Positions 1-8,504 of a DNA stretch of 33,090 nucleotides are shown here, piece by piece; the first letter of the stretch is position 1, and each line of letters starts with the position of its first letter. The notes beneath the pieces are model-generated. The model made no database searches. It worked only from the letters and a program-made list of their open reading frames with translations, and was not told where the DNA came from. The stretch spans positions 1 to 33,090 of the forward strand of contig NCDY01000011.1 in the NCBI GenBank assembly GCA_002280405.1, given 5' to 3'. Both the position numbers and the translations under genes were made by a program. This DNA comes from Rhodobacterales bacterium 32-66-9. GTDB lineage: Bacteria > Pseudomonadota > Alphaproteobacteria > Rhodobacterales > Rhodobacteraceae.

Positions 1-839
<839 letters not shown>

Positions 840-950
840 GTCTGTATCCCTTTACTTCAGGCGATGATCCGGCAGAGACCCTTGAGAATCAGGCATCTCC
901 ATCGTTTGAGAAGACATCAGGTCTGGCGGCCTGACGCCCGTGTGTGTCGT

Positions 951-978
951 ATATAGGCAGGCGTTTTCAGGCCTGCAA
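951..978 (-). promoter_or_regulatory. Candidate heat-shock (RpoH-type) promoter for dnaK
   Basis: Read on the minus strand, a TTGCAG hexamer (978-973) is separated by 16 bp from CTATAT (956-951), about 110 bp before the dnaK start. The -10 element resembles alphaproteobacterial RpoH promoters, but the -35 element lacks the usual CTTGAA form. This is the best-placed candidate in the 239-bp gap between dnaK and the permease gene. Apart from small GC-rich dyads I see nothing else in that gap. Confidence 0.4.
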
Positions 979-1078
979 CGGTCCCCGTGCGGGGTTTGCG
1001 GCGATTTTTCCGCAGAAGTGCCGCGCCGACGGGCGCTTCGCGGGTTCGTGGGGACGGAACACTCCGGGGCGGCAAGGA

Positions 1079-1903
1079 TCAATTCCGCTTGTTCCAGCTG
1101 GCCGAGGCATACTGGCGGGTGAAGAATTCCGCCATGAGACCGATCATCATGCAGGTCAGCGCGAAGTAGATCGCGTATTCATAACTGGTGAAGCGCGGCG
1201 TGTAGTTCAGGAAGATGAAGCCCCGCGCCTGGTCGATGGTGTGGAACAGCGGGTTCCAGTCGAACCAGTCGCGGCGGTTCGGTGCCAGATTGTTGGCCAC
1301 CACCATCTTGCCCGAGGCGATCACATTCGCGCGCTGGTACAGCGTCTTGATGATCCCCACAACCTGGGGCTGCCAGGGCATCGCCGAGAAGAAGATCATG
1401 CCGATGCCGATCCCGGAGAACCAGGACAACAGATACATTCCCAGCATTCCCACCGGCTGATCGATGGAGATCGGGTTCCAGGCGGCATGGTAGACGAACA
1501 GGATCACCGAGACCGCCAGCGTCTGCTGGTAAAGCGAGCCGAGCGCCGCCCCCATGATCGAGATGATCGGGTTCATCGGCGCATGCATCATCATCGGCGA
1601 CGTCGGCCCGTCGGCCGAAGCGACCGCGCCGATCGCCTTGACATGGGTCATGAACATGAAGACCCCCGACATCACATACAGCATGAAGTCGCCGCGCACG
1701 GCGATCCGGCGCAGGCCGAACAGGCTCATCGTGAAATATATGACCAAAAGCATCAGCAGCGCCTGCACGATCGCCATCACCAGCCCGAGGACCGCATTGT
1801 GATACGACTTTCGCAGGTTGCGCACAGCCGCGTGGTAGATCAGCTCCAGGGTTTCGAACCCCAGGCTGAGCCAGGACCGCTGATACTGCTTGTGACGGAA
1901 CAT
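1079..1903 (-). CDS. ABC-2 type permease, polysaccharide/polyol-phosphate export family (KpsM/Wzm-like)
   Basis: Inner-membrane subunit of an ABC exporter for capsule or O-antigen-type glycans. The 274-residue protein starts MFRHKQYQRSW. ATG at 1903 was chosen over an upstream in-frame ATG because AAGGAAGG lies just before it. It has a cytosolic amphipathic N-terminus and about six hydrophobic segments (for example VMAIVQALLMLLVIYFTM and FMLYVMSGVFMFM), as in ABC-2 permeases of about 260-280 residues. No ATPase partner (KpsT/Wzt) is adjacent; the only ABC ATPase in the window is LptB. The gene is divergent from cysQ across a 98-bp gap. The neighbouring cytidylyltransferase, glycosyltransferases and sulfotransferase fit export of a surface polysaccharide, but the substrate is inferred. 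Confidence 0.8.
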   Translation of the reverse strand: MFRHKQYQRSWLSLGFETLELIYHAAVRNLRKSYHNAVLGLVMAIVQALLMLLVIYFTMSLFGLRRIAVRGDFMLYVMSGVFMFMTHVKAIGAVASADGPTSPMMMHAPMNPIISIMGAALGSLYQQTLAVSVILFVYHAAWNPISIDQPVGMLGMYLLSWFSGIGIGMIFFSAMPWQPQVVGIIKTLYQRANVIASGKMVVANNLAPNRRDWFDWNPLFHTIDQARGFIFLNYTPRFTSYEYAIYFALTCMMIGLMAEFFTRQYASASWNKRN

Positions 1904-2001
1904 CGCGCCTTCCTTGGTCGGGTGCGGCAGTCTGCAACGGGAAATCTTGCCGTTCCGTTGACGACACAGGATAAGGGCCCCGAAACCGATGATCAATCGC
2001 C

Positions 2002-2805
2002 ATGGGGCCCGGAATGGATTTTGCGAAACTGATGCCGCTTTTCCGCCGCTTGGCGCTGGAGGCGGGCGACCGGATCATGCAGGTCTACACGCGCCCCGAT
2101 TTCGAAGTCCGCGCCAAGGGCGATGCCTCGCCGGTGACCGAAGCGGACGAGGCCGCCGACGCCGTGATCTCGGCGGGTCTCCGCGCGGCCTTCCCGCATG
2201 TGCCGCTGATCACCGAAGAGCAGTCGGCCAGCCACGCCCTGTCCGCCCGGACCTTCTTCATTGTCGACCCTCTGGACGGCACCAAGGAATTCGTCCAGCG
2301 CCGGGGCGATTTCACCGTGAACATCGCCTATGTGCAGGACGGCGTGCCGATGGCGGGCGTGGTCTACGCTCCCGCCAAGGGACGGCTGTTCTATACCCGG
2401 CCCGCCGGAGGCTCGGTCGAAGAGATCGGTCCGTTCGCCATGGACAGGATTGGCGACCTCAGGCCCATTCGCGTCTCCACACCCGACAACGCCGCGCTGA
2501 TGGTCGTCGCGTCGAAGTCCCACCGGGATCAAGCGACCGATGACTACATCAGCCGCTATGCCGTGCACGACATGACCAGCGCGGGATCCAGCCTGAAGTT
2601 CTGCCTTGTCGCCACGGGTGAGGCCGACCTTTATCCCCGCCTTGGCCGCACGATGGAATGGGACACCGCCGCCGGGGATGCTGTCCTGCGCGGGGCCGGG
2701 GGCCATGTCGTCCGCTTTGACGACCACCAGCCCCTCGCCTATGGCAAGCCCGGTTGGGACAACCCGTTCTTCATCGCCTTCGCCCCCGGGGTTGCGCTGA
2801 AATGA
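2002..2805 (+). CDS. cysQ: 3'(2'),5'-bisphosphate nucleotidase CysQ (inositol monophosphatase superfamily)
   Basis: Hydrolyses 3'-phosphoadenosine 5'-phosphate (PAP), the by-product of PAPS-dependent sulfation or sulfate reduction, to AMP. The metal-binding signature is complete: a TEE motif near residue 71, DPLDGTKEF at 89-97 (the KEF extension is typical of CysQ rather than plain inositol monophosphatases) and WDTAAGDAVL near the C-terminus. SSLKFCLVATGEADLYPR also fits CysQ. ATG at 2002 gives 267 residues; an ATG four codons later (2014) is an equally plausible start. Its stop overlaps the next gene's start (ATGA), so the two are translationally coupled. A sulfotransferase lies downstream in the same direction, which supports a PAP-recycling role. 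Confidence 0.9.
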   Translation: MGPGMDFAKLMPLFRRLALEAGDRIMQVYTRPDFEVRAKGDASPVTEADEAADAVISAGLRAAFPHVPLITEEQSASHALSARTFFIVDPLDGTKEFVQRRGDFTVNIAYVQDGVPMAGVVYAPAKGRLFYTRPAGGSVEEIGPFAMDRIGDLRPIRVSTPDNAALMVVASKSHRDQATDDYISRYAVHDMTSAGSSLKFCLVATGEADLYPRLGRTMEWDTAAGDAVLRGAGGHVVRFDDHQPLAYGKPGWDNPFFIAFAPGVALK

Positions 2806-3593
2806 AGACCCTCATCGCCATTCCCGCCCGCTATGCCTCTGCCCGTTACCCCGGCAAGCCGCTGGCCGTCCTGCGCGGCCCCGACGGCGAGAAGACCCTG
2901 ATCCGCCGCAGCTGGGAGGCCGCAACCGCCGTCCAAGGCATCGACCGCATCGTGGTCGCCACCGACGACAGCCGCATCGCCGACCACGCCAGCGCATTCG
3001 GGGCCGAGGTGGTGATGACCTCTTCCGACGCCCGCAACGGCACCGAGCGCTGCGCCGAGGTGGCCGCCATCCTTCCCGGCTACGACATCATCGTGAACCT
3101 GCAGGGCGACGCGCCCCTCACCCCCGCCTGGTTCGTCCAGGACCTGCTCGCAGGCCTGACCGGTGACCCGCAGGCCGACATCGCCACCCCGGTCCTGCGC
3201 TGCGACGGCCGGGCGGTTGCGGGCTTTCTGGCCGACCGCCGCGCGGGACGCGTCGGCGGCACCACCGCCGTTTTCGGCGCTGGGGGACGCGCGCTCTACT
3301 TCTCCAAGGAAGTCATCCCCTACACCGGGCGCGACTATTCCCCCGACGAGCAGACGCCGGTCTTCCACCATGTCGGGGTCTACGCCTACCGCCCCGCCGC
3401 CCTTGCCGCCTACCCGGCCTGGCCCATCGGCCCGCTGGAGACGCTGGAGGGGCTGGAGCAGCTGCGCTTTCTTGAAAACGGCCGCAATGTGCTTTGCGTC
3501 GAGGTTCAGGCGCGGGGCCGCGCGTTCTGGGAGCTGAACAATCCCAGCGATGTTCCCGTCATCGAGGCGATGCTGGCGGCAGCGAGGCCCTGA
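2802..3593 (+). CDS. kdsB: 3-deoxy-manno-octulosonate cytidylyltransferase-like protein (CMP-Kdo synthetase family)
   Basis: This family activates Kdo with CTP to CMP-Kdo for LPS or capsule synthesis. The 263-residue protein starts at the ATG overlapping the cysQ stop. Residues 7-21 form the nucleotide-binding loop (IPARYASARYPGKPL), NGTERCAEV lies near 79-87 and VFHHVGVYAYR near 190. Two positions differ from classical KdsB: the QGDEP motif reads QGDAP (101-105), and the C-terminal VDTPED segment that supplies a metal ligand is replaced by LNNPSD. It may therefore be a capsule-type (KpsU-like) paralogue or use a related sugar acid. The family is certain; the exact substrate is less so. Confidence 0.82.
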   Translation: MKTLIAIPARYASARYPGKPLAVLRGPDGEKTLIRRSWEAATAVQGIDRIVVATDDSRIADHASAFGAEVVMTSSDARNGTERCAEVAAILPGYDIIVNLQGDAPLTPAWFVQDLLAGLTGDPQADIATPVLRCDGRAVAGFLADRRAGRVGGTTAVFGAGGRALYFSKEVIPYTGRDYSPDEQTPVFHHVGVYAYRPAALAAYPAWPIGPLETLEGLEQLRFLENGRNVLCVEVQARGRAFWELNNPSDVPVIEAMLAAARP

Positions 3594-3711
3594 CGCGGCG
3601 GAAAAAAGCAGCGCATTGTTCTCGGACTGTCGTTTTTAGGTGCGAAGATCGCATGACTGGTGCAGTTTACGAATAATGCCGCGGCACTGCCTGCTTAAAG
3701 TCAGATTCGGC

Positions 3712-3727
3712 TGCAATCTGCATTGCA
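3712..3727. promoter_or_regulatory. Perfect dyad upstream of galU, possible operator
   Basis: TGCAAT-CTGC-ATTGCA is a perfect 6-bp inverted repeat with a 4-nt centre, 44 bp before the galU start. It interleaves with a second inverted pair, CAATCTG (3714-3720) and CAGATTG (3733-3739), and another CAGATT at 3702-3707. The arrangement looks like a transcription-factor site in the 177-bp gap between kdsB and galU. I cannot name a regulator. Confidence 0.35.
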
Positions 3728-3770
3728 CCGGACAGATTGCGCAAGACCAGTCGGGGTTGGGACGAGTCAG

Positions 3771-4667
3771 ATGAAGACCAGAAAGATCACCAAGGCGGTA
3801 TTCCCGGTGGCGGGCCTCGGCACGCGGTTCCTGCCGGCGACCAAGTCGATCCCGAAAGAGATCATGACCCTCGTCGACCGACCGCTGATCCAGTATGCCA
3901 TCGACGAGGCCCGCGCCGCCGGAATCAAGGAATTCATCTTCGTGACCTCGCGCGGAAAATCCGCGCTGGAGGATTACTTCGACCACGCCCCCGAGCTTGA
4001 GGCGGAGCTGAAGAAGAAGAACAAGACCGACCTTCTGGACATCCTGAAGCCCACCAACATGGATTCGGGGGCCATCGCCTACGTCCGGCAGAACCGGCCG
4101 ATGGGTCTGGGTCACGCGGTCTGGTGCGCCCGCCGCCTGATCGGCAACGAACCCTTCGCGGTCCTGCTGCCCGATGACGTGATCGCCGCCGAAACCCCCT
4201 GCCTGCAGCAGATGGTCGAAGCCCATGCCGAAACCGGCGGCTGCATGGTCGCGGCGATGGAAGTCGCGCCGAGGAAGACGTCAAGCTACGGCATCCTCGA
4301 CATCGACGAGGACAACGGCCGGATCGTTTCGGTCAAGGGCATGGTCGAAAAGCCGAAGGCCGGGGATGCGCCGTCGAACCTGGCGGTCATCGGGCGCTAT
4401 ATCCTGACGCCCAGAATCCTGACCAACCTGAACAAGATCAAGCAGGGCGCTGGCGGCGAGATTCAGCTGACCGACGCCATCGCGCAGGAAACCAGAAAGA
4501 AGGGCGGGGTCTTCGGCATGCGCTTTCAGGGCCAGCGCTATGACTGCGGCTCGAAGATCGGCTTTCTGCAGGCAACCGTCGCCTTCGGCCTGTCGCGGCC
4601 CGAGTTCGGCACCGAGTTTGCGGATTTCCTGAACGACCTCACGGCCATGCAGAAGGCCGCGCAATAG
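3771..4667 (+). CDS. galU: UTP--glucose-1-phosphate uridylyltransferase GalU
   Basis: Makes UDP-glucose from UTP and glucose-1-phosphate, feeding exopolysaccharide, LPS and glycolipid synthesis in the cytosol. The 298-residue protein starts MKTRKITKAVFPVAGLG. The nucleotide-binding signature GLGTRFLPATKSIPKE is followed by VDRPLIQYAIDEA, LPDDVI, VEKP and GGEIQLTDAI, all typical of bacterial GalU, and the length is normal. The start at 3771 is preferred over an in-frame ATG at 3723 because the protein then aligns with the family N-terminus. The next gene begins 2 bp after its stop, so the downstream glycosyltransferases are probably cotranscribed. Confidence 0.95.
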   Translation: MKTRKITKAVFPVAGLGTRFLPATKSIPKEIMTLVDRPLIQYAIDEARAAGIKEFIFVTSRGKSALEDYFDHAPELEAELKKKNKTDLLDILKPTNMDSGAIAYVRQNRPMGLGHAVWCARRLIGNEPFAVLLPDDVIAAETPCLQQMVEAHAETGGCMVAAMEVAPRKTSSYGILDIDEDNGRIVSVKGMVEKPKAGDAPSNLAVIGRYILTPRILTNLNKIKQGAGGEIQLTDAIAQETRKKGGVFGMRFQGQRYDCGSKIGFLQATVAFGLSRPEFGTEFADFLNDLTAMQKAAQ

Positions 4668-4669
4668 GG

Positions 4670-5770
4670 TTGGCCGGGCCGGTTTCGCCTTCAGCCTTTC
4701 CCAGGGGCCTGCCGCATGCCTGCGCCATCGGCACGCTGGTCGACCCGCCCGGCGGTCTGACCGGCGCACTTCTTGCGCTCAAGCTGCGCTCGCGGCGCCA
4801 ACTGCTGCTCTGGCGCGCCTTTCGCCGTCGGCGTCAGCTTGCCCCGGTGGCGGATCGCACGGCGGCAATCGTGCCGGGGGCGGTGCTGTGCTTTCTGTGC
4901 GTGCGCAACGAGGCCCGGCGCCTGACGCAGTTCCTGGCGCATCATCGCGCGCTGGGGGTTGGCCACTTTCTTGCCGTGGACAACGCCAGCACCGATGGCA
5001 CCGCCGCGCTGCTTCGCGCTCAGCGCGATGTTTCCCTGTGGCACACGGGTGCCAGCTACAAGGCCGCGCGCTTTGGCATGGACTGGCTCACATGGCTTTT
5101 GCTGCGGCACGGGTCGGGCCACTGGTGCCTCACGCTTGATGCCGATGAGCTGCTGGTCTACCCCTATTGGCAGAGCCGCCCCCTGTCCGCCCTGACCGGC
5201 TGGCTCGAGGCGCAGGGCCGCGACAGTTTCGGCGCGCTGACCGTGGACATGTATCCCCAAGGCCCGGTGTCGCAGGGTCATGTCGGGCCGGACGACGACC
5301 CGCTTCGGCATCTTGCCTGGTTCGACGCCGGGAATTACCAGGTCCAGGTGCAGCCCCGGTTGCGCAACCTCTGGGTCCAGGGCGGAGCCCGCGCCCGGGC
5401 GTTCTTTGGCGAGACGCCGCGCCGCGCGCCCACCCTGAACAAGACCCCGCTGGTCCGCTGGCACTGGCGCTACGCCTATGTGACCTCGACCCACAGCCTT
5501 CTGCCACCGCGCCTGAACGTGGTCTATGACACCGAGGGCGGAGAGCTGACCTCGGGCGTGCTTCTGCACACCAAGTTCCTGCCGGGCATCACCGAACGTT
5601 CCGCCGAGGAACGGGCCAGGGCCGAACACTTCGCAAACGCCGCCCAATATGCCGCCTATTACGACCGGCTGACCGCCGACCCGGTCTTGCACTGCGGCGC
5701 TTCCACCCGCTACGCCGGCTGGCGTCAGATGGAGGCGCTGGGCCTGATGTCCCGGGGCGGCTGGATATGA
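4670..5770 (+). CDS. Glycosyltransferase family 2 protein (first of a tandem pair)
   Basis: Predicted cytosolic, nucleotide-sugar-dependent glycosyltransferase of the short GT2-like type (Pfam Glyco_tranf_2_4-like). A VRNEARRL segment opens the fold, followed by VDNASTDGTAALL and a DxD metal motif in LTLDADELLVY. The C-terminal half holds conserved LNKTPLVRWHWRYAYVTSTH and an HTKFL segment. It is clearly paralogous to the next gene. Translation must start at a non-ATG codon: TTG at 4670, 2 bp after galU, gives 366 residues. The paralogue aligns only from about residue 29, so the first 28 residues may be a lineage-specific leader or the real start may lie further in. Donor and acceptor are unknown. 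Confidence 0.8.
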   Translation: MAGPVSPSAFPRGLPHACAIGTLVDPPGGLTGALLALKLRSRRQLLLWRAFRRRRQLAPVADRTAAIVPGAVLCFLCVRNEARRLTQFLAHHRALGVGHFLAVDNASTDGTAALLRAQRDVSLWHTGASYKAARFGMDWLTWLLLRHGSGHWCLTLDADELLVYPYWQSRPLSALTGWLEAQGRDSFGALTVDMYPQGPVSQGHVGPDDDPLRHLAWFDAGNYQVQVQPRLRNLWVQGGARARAFFGETPRRAPTLNKTPLVRWHWRYAYVTSTHSLLPPRLNVVYDTEGGELTSGVLLHTKFLPGITERSAEERARAEHFANAAQYAAYYDRLTADPVLHCGASTRYAGWRQMEALGLMSRGGWI

Positions 5771-5783
5771 CGGGGGGCGGCGG

Positions 5784-6794
5784 ATGGGCCTGACCTCGTT
5801 GCTGCGCCTGCGCACCCGGCGCCGATACCTGCTGGCCCGCGCCTTTCGCCGCCGCCGCCAGCTGACGCCCGTCCAGGACCGCACGGCCCGCCTGCCCGCC
5901 CGACCGATCCTTCTTTTCTCGACCATGCGCAACGAACGGGTGCGCCTGCCCTACTTCCTGACCTACTACCGCCGCCTTGGCGTGGACCATTTCCTCATCG
6001 TCGACAATGGCTCGGACGACGGCACCCGCGAGTACCTCGCCGCGCAACCCGACGTGTCGCTTTGGACCACCGGCCACAGCTACAAGCGGTCGCGCTTCGG
6101 CATGGACTGGCTGATGCATCTCCTTCGCCGCCACGGCCACGGGCGCTGGTGCCTTACCGTCGATGTGGACGAGTTCCTGATCTACCCGTTCTGCGAAACC
6201 CGGCCCCTGCGCGCCCTGACCGACTGGCTCGACAGTGCGGCAACGCCCAGCCTCTCGGCGATGCTGCTGGACATGTATCCCAAGGGCGCGATGCACGAAC
6301 AGCCCTACCGCGAGGGGCAAAACCCGTTCGAGATCGCGCAGTATTTCGACAGCGGCAACTACGCGATCACCCGCAACCCGACCTACCGCAACCTCTGGAT
6401 CCAAGGGGGCCCCCGCGCGCGACTGTTCTTCCCGGACCGTCCGCGGCAGGCCCCGGCGATGAACAAGACGCCGCTGGTGAAATGGCACCGCTCCTACGCC
6501 TATGTCTCTTCCACCCACATGCTGCTGCCCCGCCAGCTCAACCTCACCTACGACGACCAGGGCGGCGAGCGTCCCTCCGGCGTCCTTCTCCACGCCAAGT
6601 TCCTCGACACTTTCGCCGCCAAGGCCGCCGACGAGCTTGCCCGCGGCCAGCACTATGCCGAAAGCGGGGAATACCGCGCCTATCGCGAGGGCATCGCCCG
6701 TGAGCGCGATCTCTGGTGCCATTGGAGCGAAAAATATGTCAACTGGCGCCAACTGGAGGTTCTCGGCCTGATGTCGAAGGGAAACTGGGCGTGA
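5784..6794 (+). CDS. Glycosyltransferase family 2 protein (second of a tandem pair)
   Basis: A 336-residue paralogue of the preceding gene, starting 13 bp after its stop with a G-rich ribosome-binding site (GGGGGGCGG). The domains occur in the same order: an Arg-rich N-terminus (RAFRRRRQLTPV), TMRNERVRL, VDNGSDDGTREYL, a DVD metal motif within LTVDVDEFLIY, then MNKTPLVKWHRSYAYVSSTH and LLHAKFLDTF. No signal peptide or membrane segment is evident, so it probably acts in the cytosol on a lipid-linked or nascent glycan. Its stop overlaps the GTG start of the next gene (GTGA), indicating translational coupling. Sugar specificity cannot be told from sequence. Confidence 0.85.
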   Translation: MGLTSLLRLRTRRRYLLARAFRRRRQLTPVQDRTARLPARPILLFSTMRNERVRLPYFLTYYRRLGVDHFLIVDNGSDDGTREYLAAQPDVSLWTTGHSYKRSRFGMDWLMHLLRRHGHGRWCLTVDVDEFLIYPFCETRPLRALTDWLDSAATPSLSAMLLDMYPKGAMHEQPYREGQNPFEIAQYFDSGNYAITRNPTYRNLWIQGGPRARLFFPDRPRQAPAMNKTPLVKWHRSYAYVSSTHMLLPRQLNLTYDDQGGERPSGVLLHAKFLDTFAAKAADELARGQHYAESGEYRAYREGIARERDLWCHWSEKYVNWRQLEVLGLMSKGNWA

Positions 6795-8503
6795 CAGCCC
6801 CGACCGGCAAACTGGGTGTCGTCATGCTGTGCCACGCGGACCTGGACCGCGCCGCGCAACTGGCCCGGCACTGGGTCATGCAGGGCTGCCCGGTCGTCAT
6901 CCATGTCGATGCGCGCACCGCCGAGGCGGACTTTGCCGGGCTCGCCACCGCATTGCATGACCTGCCCGACATCCGCTTTTCGCGCCGCAGCCCGTGCGAA
7001 TGGGGCAGCTTCGGCATCGTCCAGGCCACGCTGGACGCCAGCGCCCGGCTGCTGGCGGACTTCCCCCGGGTCTCGCATGTCCTGCTTGCCTGCGGATCCT
7101 GTCTGCCGATCCGCCCCGTGGCCGCCCTGCACGCCCATCTCGCCCGGCATCCCGACACCGATTTCATCGAAAGCGTTACCACCGCCGATGTCGGCTGGAC
7201 CGTGGGCGGCCTCAACGAGGAACGCTTCACGCTCCGCTTCCCGTTTTCCTGGAAACGCCAGCGCCGCCTGTTTGACGGCTATGTCGCCCTGCAACGCGCG
7301 CTGCGCATTCGCCGCCGCCAGCCGGACGGTCTTGTCCCCCACCTGGGCAGCCAGTGGTGGTGCCTGACCCGCCGCTCTCTGCAGGCGATCATCAGCCATC
7401 CTGACCGCCCCCGGATCGACCGCTATTTCAAGCGCGTGTGGATTCCCGACGAAAGCTACTTTCAAAGCCTGGTCCGCCAGGTCTCTTCCCGCATCGAAAG
7501 CCGCTCGCTGACCCTGGCCAAGTTCGACTACCAGGGCCGCCCCTATACCTTCTACGACGACCATCTGCATCTCTTGCGCCAGACCGACGCCTTCTTCGCG
7601 CGGAAGATCTGGCCGCAGGCCGACCTGCTTTACCGCACCTTCCTGACGCCCGACGGCGACCGCGCGCTTGCCCTGGAACCGAACCCCGGCAAGATCAACC
7701 GGCTCTTCGCCAAGGCGGTTGAACGCCGCGTGAAAGGCCGCCCCGGCCTTTACATGCAAAGCCGCTTTCCGATCCGCGCCCGGGGCGGCACCCTGTCCGC
7801 CGCGCCTTACGGGGTCTTCACCGGCTTTGCCGAACTGTTCCACGACTTCCAGCCCTGGCTGGCCCGCGCCCTTGACGCCCGGGTCCATGGCCACCTCTTC
7901 GCCTTCGACCGGGTCGAGTTCGCCGGGGGAGAATCCGTGTTCAAGGGCGGCCTGTCCGACAGCCCGACCCTGCGCGATTACAACCCGAAAAGCTTCCTGA
8001 CCAACCTGATCTGGAACACGCGCGGCGAGACGCAATGCTTCCAGTTCGGGCCCGCCGACGCGCAGGACATTTGCTCATTCATCGCCGGCGATCCCAACGC
8101 GACCGTCTTCGTCATCAGCGGTGCCTTCGCCGTGCCGCTGTGGCAGTCGGGCCGCAGCGCCAGCGACGTCCGCCCCGAGGCAGCCCGCCTGCAGAAGGTG
8201 GAATCCGACTTCCTGCGCGCGCTGAACGCCCCCGAGACCAAGGCCCGCACCCGGATCTGGTCGCTGACCGACTTCATCGAGAACCCCGCCGAACCGCTGG
8301 AACAGCTTGTCGACCTCCTCAACCCCCGCGCCGCGCATCGCACCACAGACCTGCCGCAGCTTTTGCCGCTGAACGGGTTCGGCACCTTCCTGCAAGACCT
8401 GCGCAATCAGGGCATGGCCCCGGTCCTGATGGGCGATTTCCCCTCGGACGCGGAACTTGCGCAGCCGGAACAGACCTTCGCCCGTCCCAAGATCGTGCGC
8501 TAG
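6791..8503 (+). CDS. Core-2/I-branching beta-1,6-N-acetylglucosaminyltransferase family protein (GT14) with a C-terminal extension
   Basis: A 570-residue protein. GTG at 6791 was chosen because it overlaps the previous stop (GTGA) and puts LGVVMLCHADLDRAAQLA at the N-terminus, where GT14 enzymes begin. Residues 8-300 carry the family features: VVIHVDARTAEADF (35-48), WGSFGIVQATLDA (71-83), LLACGSCLPIRP (98-109), GSQWWCLTR and a conserved PDESYFQSL. The remaining 250 residues or so form an additional domain that I believe is found in Rhodobacterales homologues, but I cannot assign it a function. In animals GT14 enzymes add branching GlcNAc or xylose; the bacterial donor is unknown. The surrounding genes suggest a role in branching a surface polysaccharide. 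Confidence 0.82.
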   Translation: MTAPTGKLGVVMLCHADLDRAAQLARHWVMQGCPVVIHVDARTAEADFAGLATALHDLPDIRFSRRSPCEWGSFGIVQATLDASARLLADFPRVSHVLLACGSCLPIRPVAALHAHLARHPDTDFIESVTTADVGWTVGGLNEERFTLRFPFSWKRQRRLFDGYVALQRALRIRRRQPDGLVPHLGSQWWCLTRRSLQAIISHPDRPRIDRYFKRVWIPDESYFQSLVRQVSSRIESRSLTLAKFDYQGRPYTFYDDHLHLLRQTDAFFARKIWPQADLLYRTFLTPDGDRALALEPNPGKINRLFAKAVERRVKGRPGLYMQSRFPIRARGGTLSAAPYGVFTGFAELFHDFQPWLARALDARVHGHLFAFDRVEFAGGESVFKGGLSDSPTLRDYNPKSFLTNLIWNTRGETQCFQFGPADAQDICSFIAGDPNATVFVISGAFAVPLWQSGRSASDVRPEAARLQKVESDFLRALNAPETKARTRIWSLTDFIENPAEPLEQLVDLLNPRAAHRTTDLPQLLPLNGFGTFLQDLRNQGMAPVLMGDFPSDAELAQPEQTFARPKIVR

Positions 8504-8504
8504 G

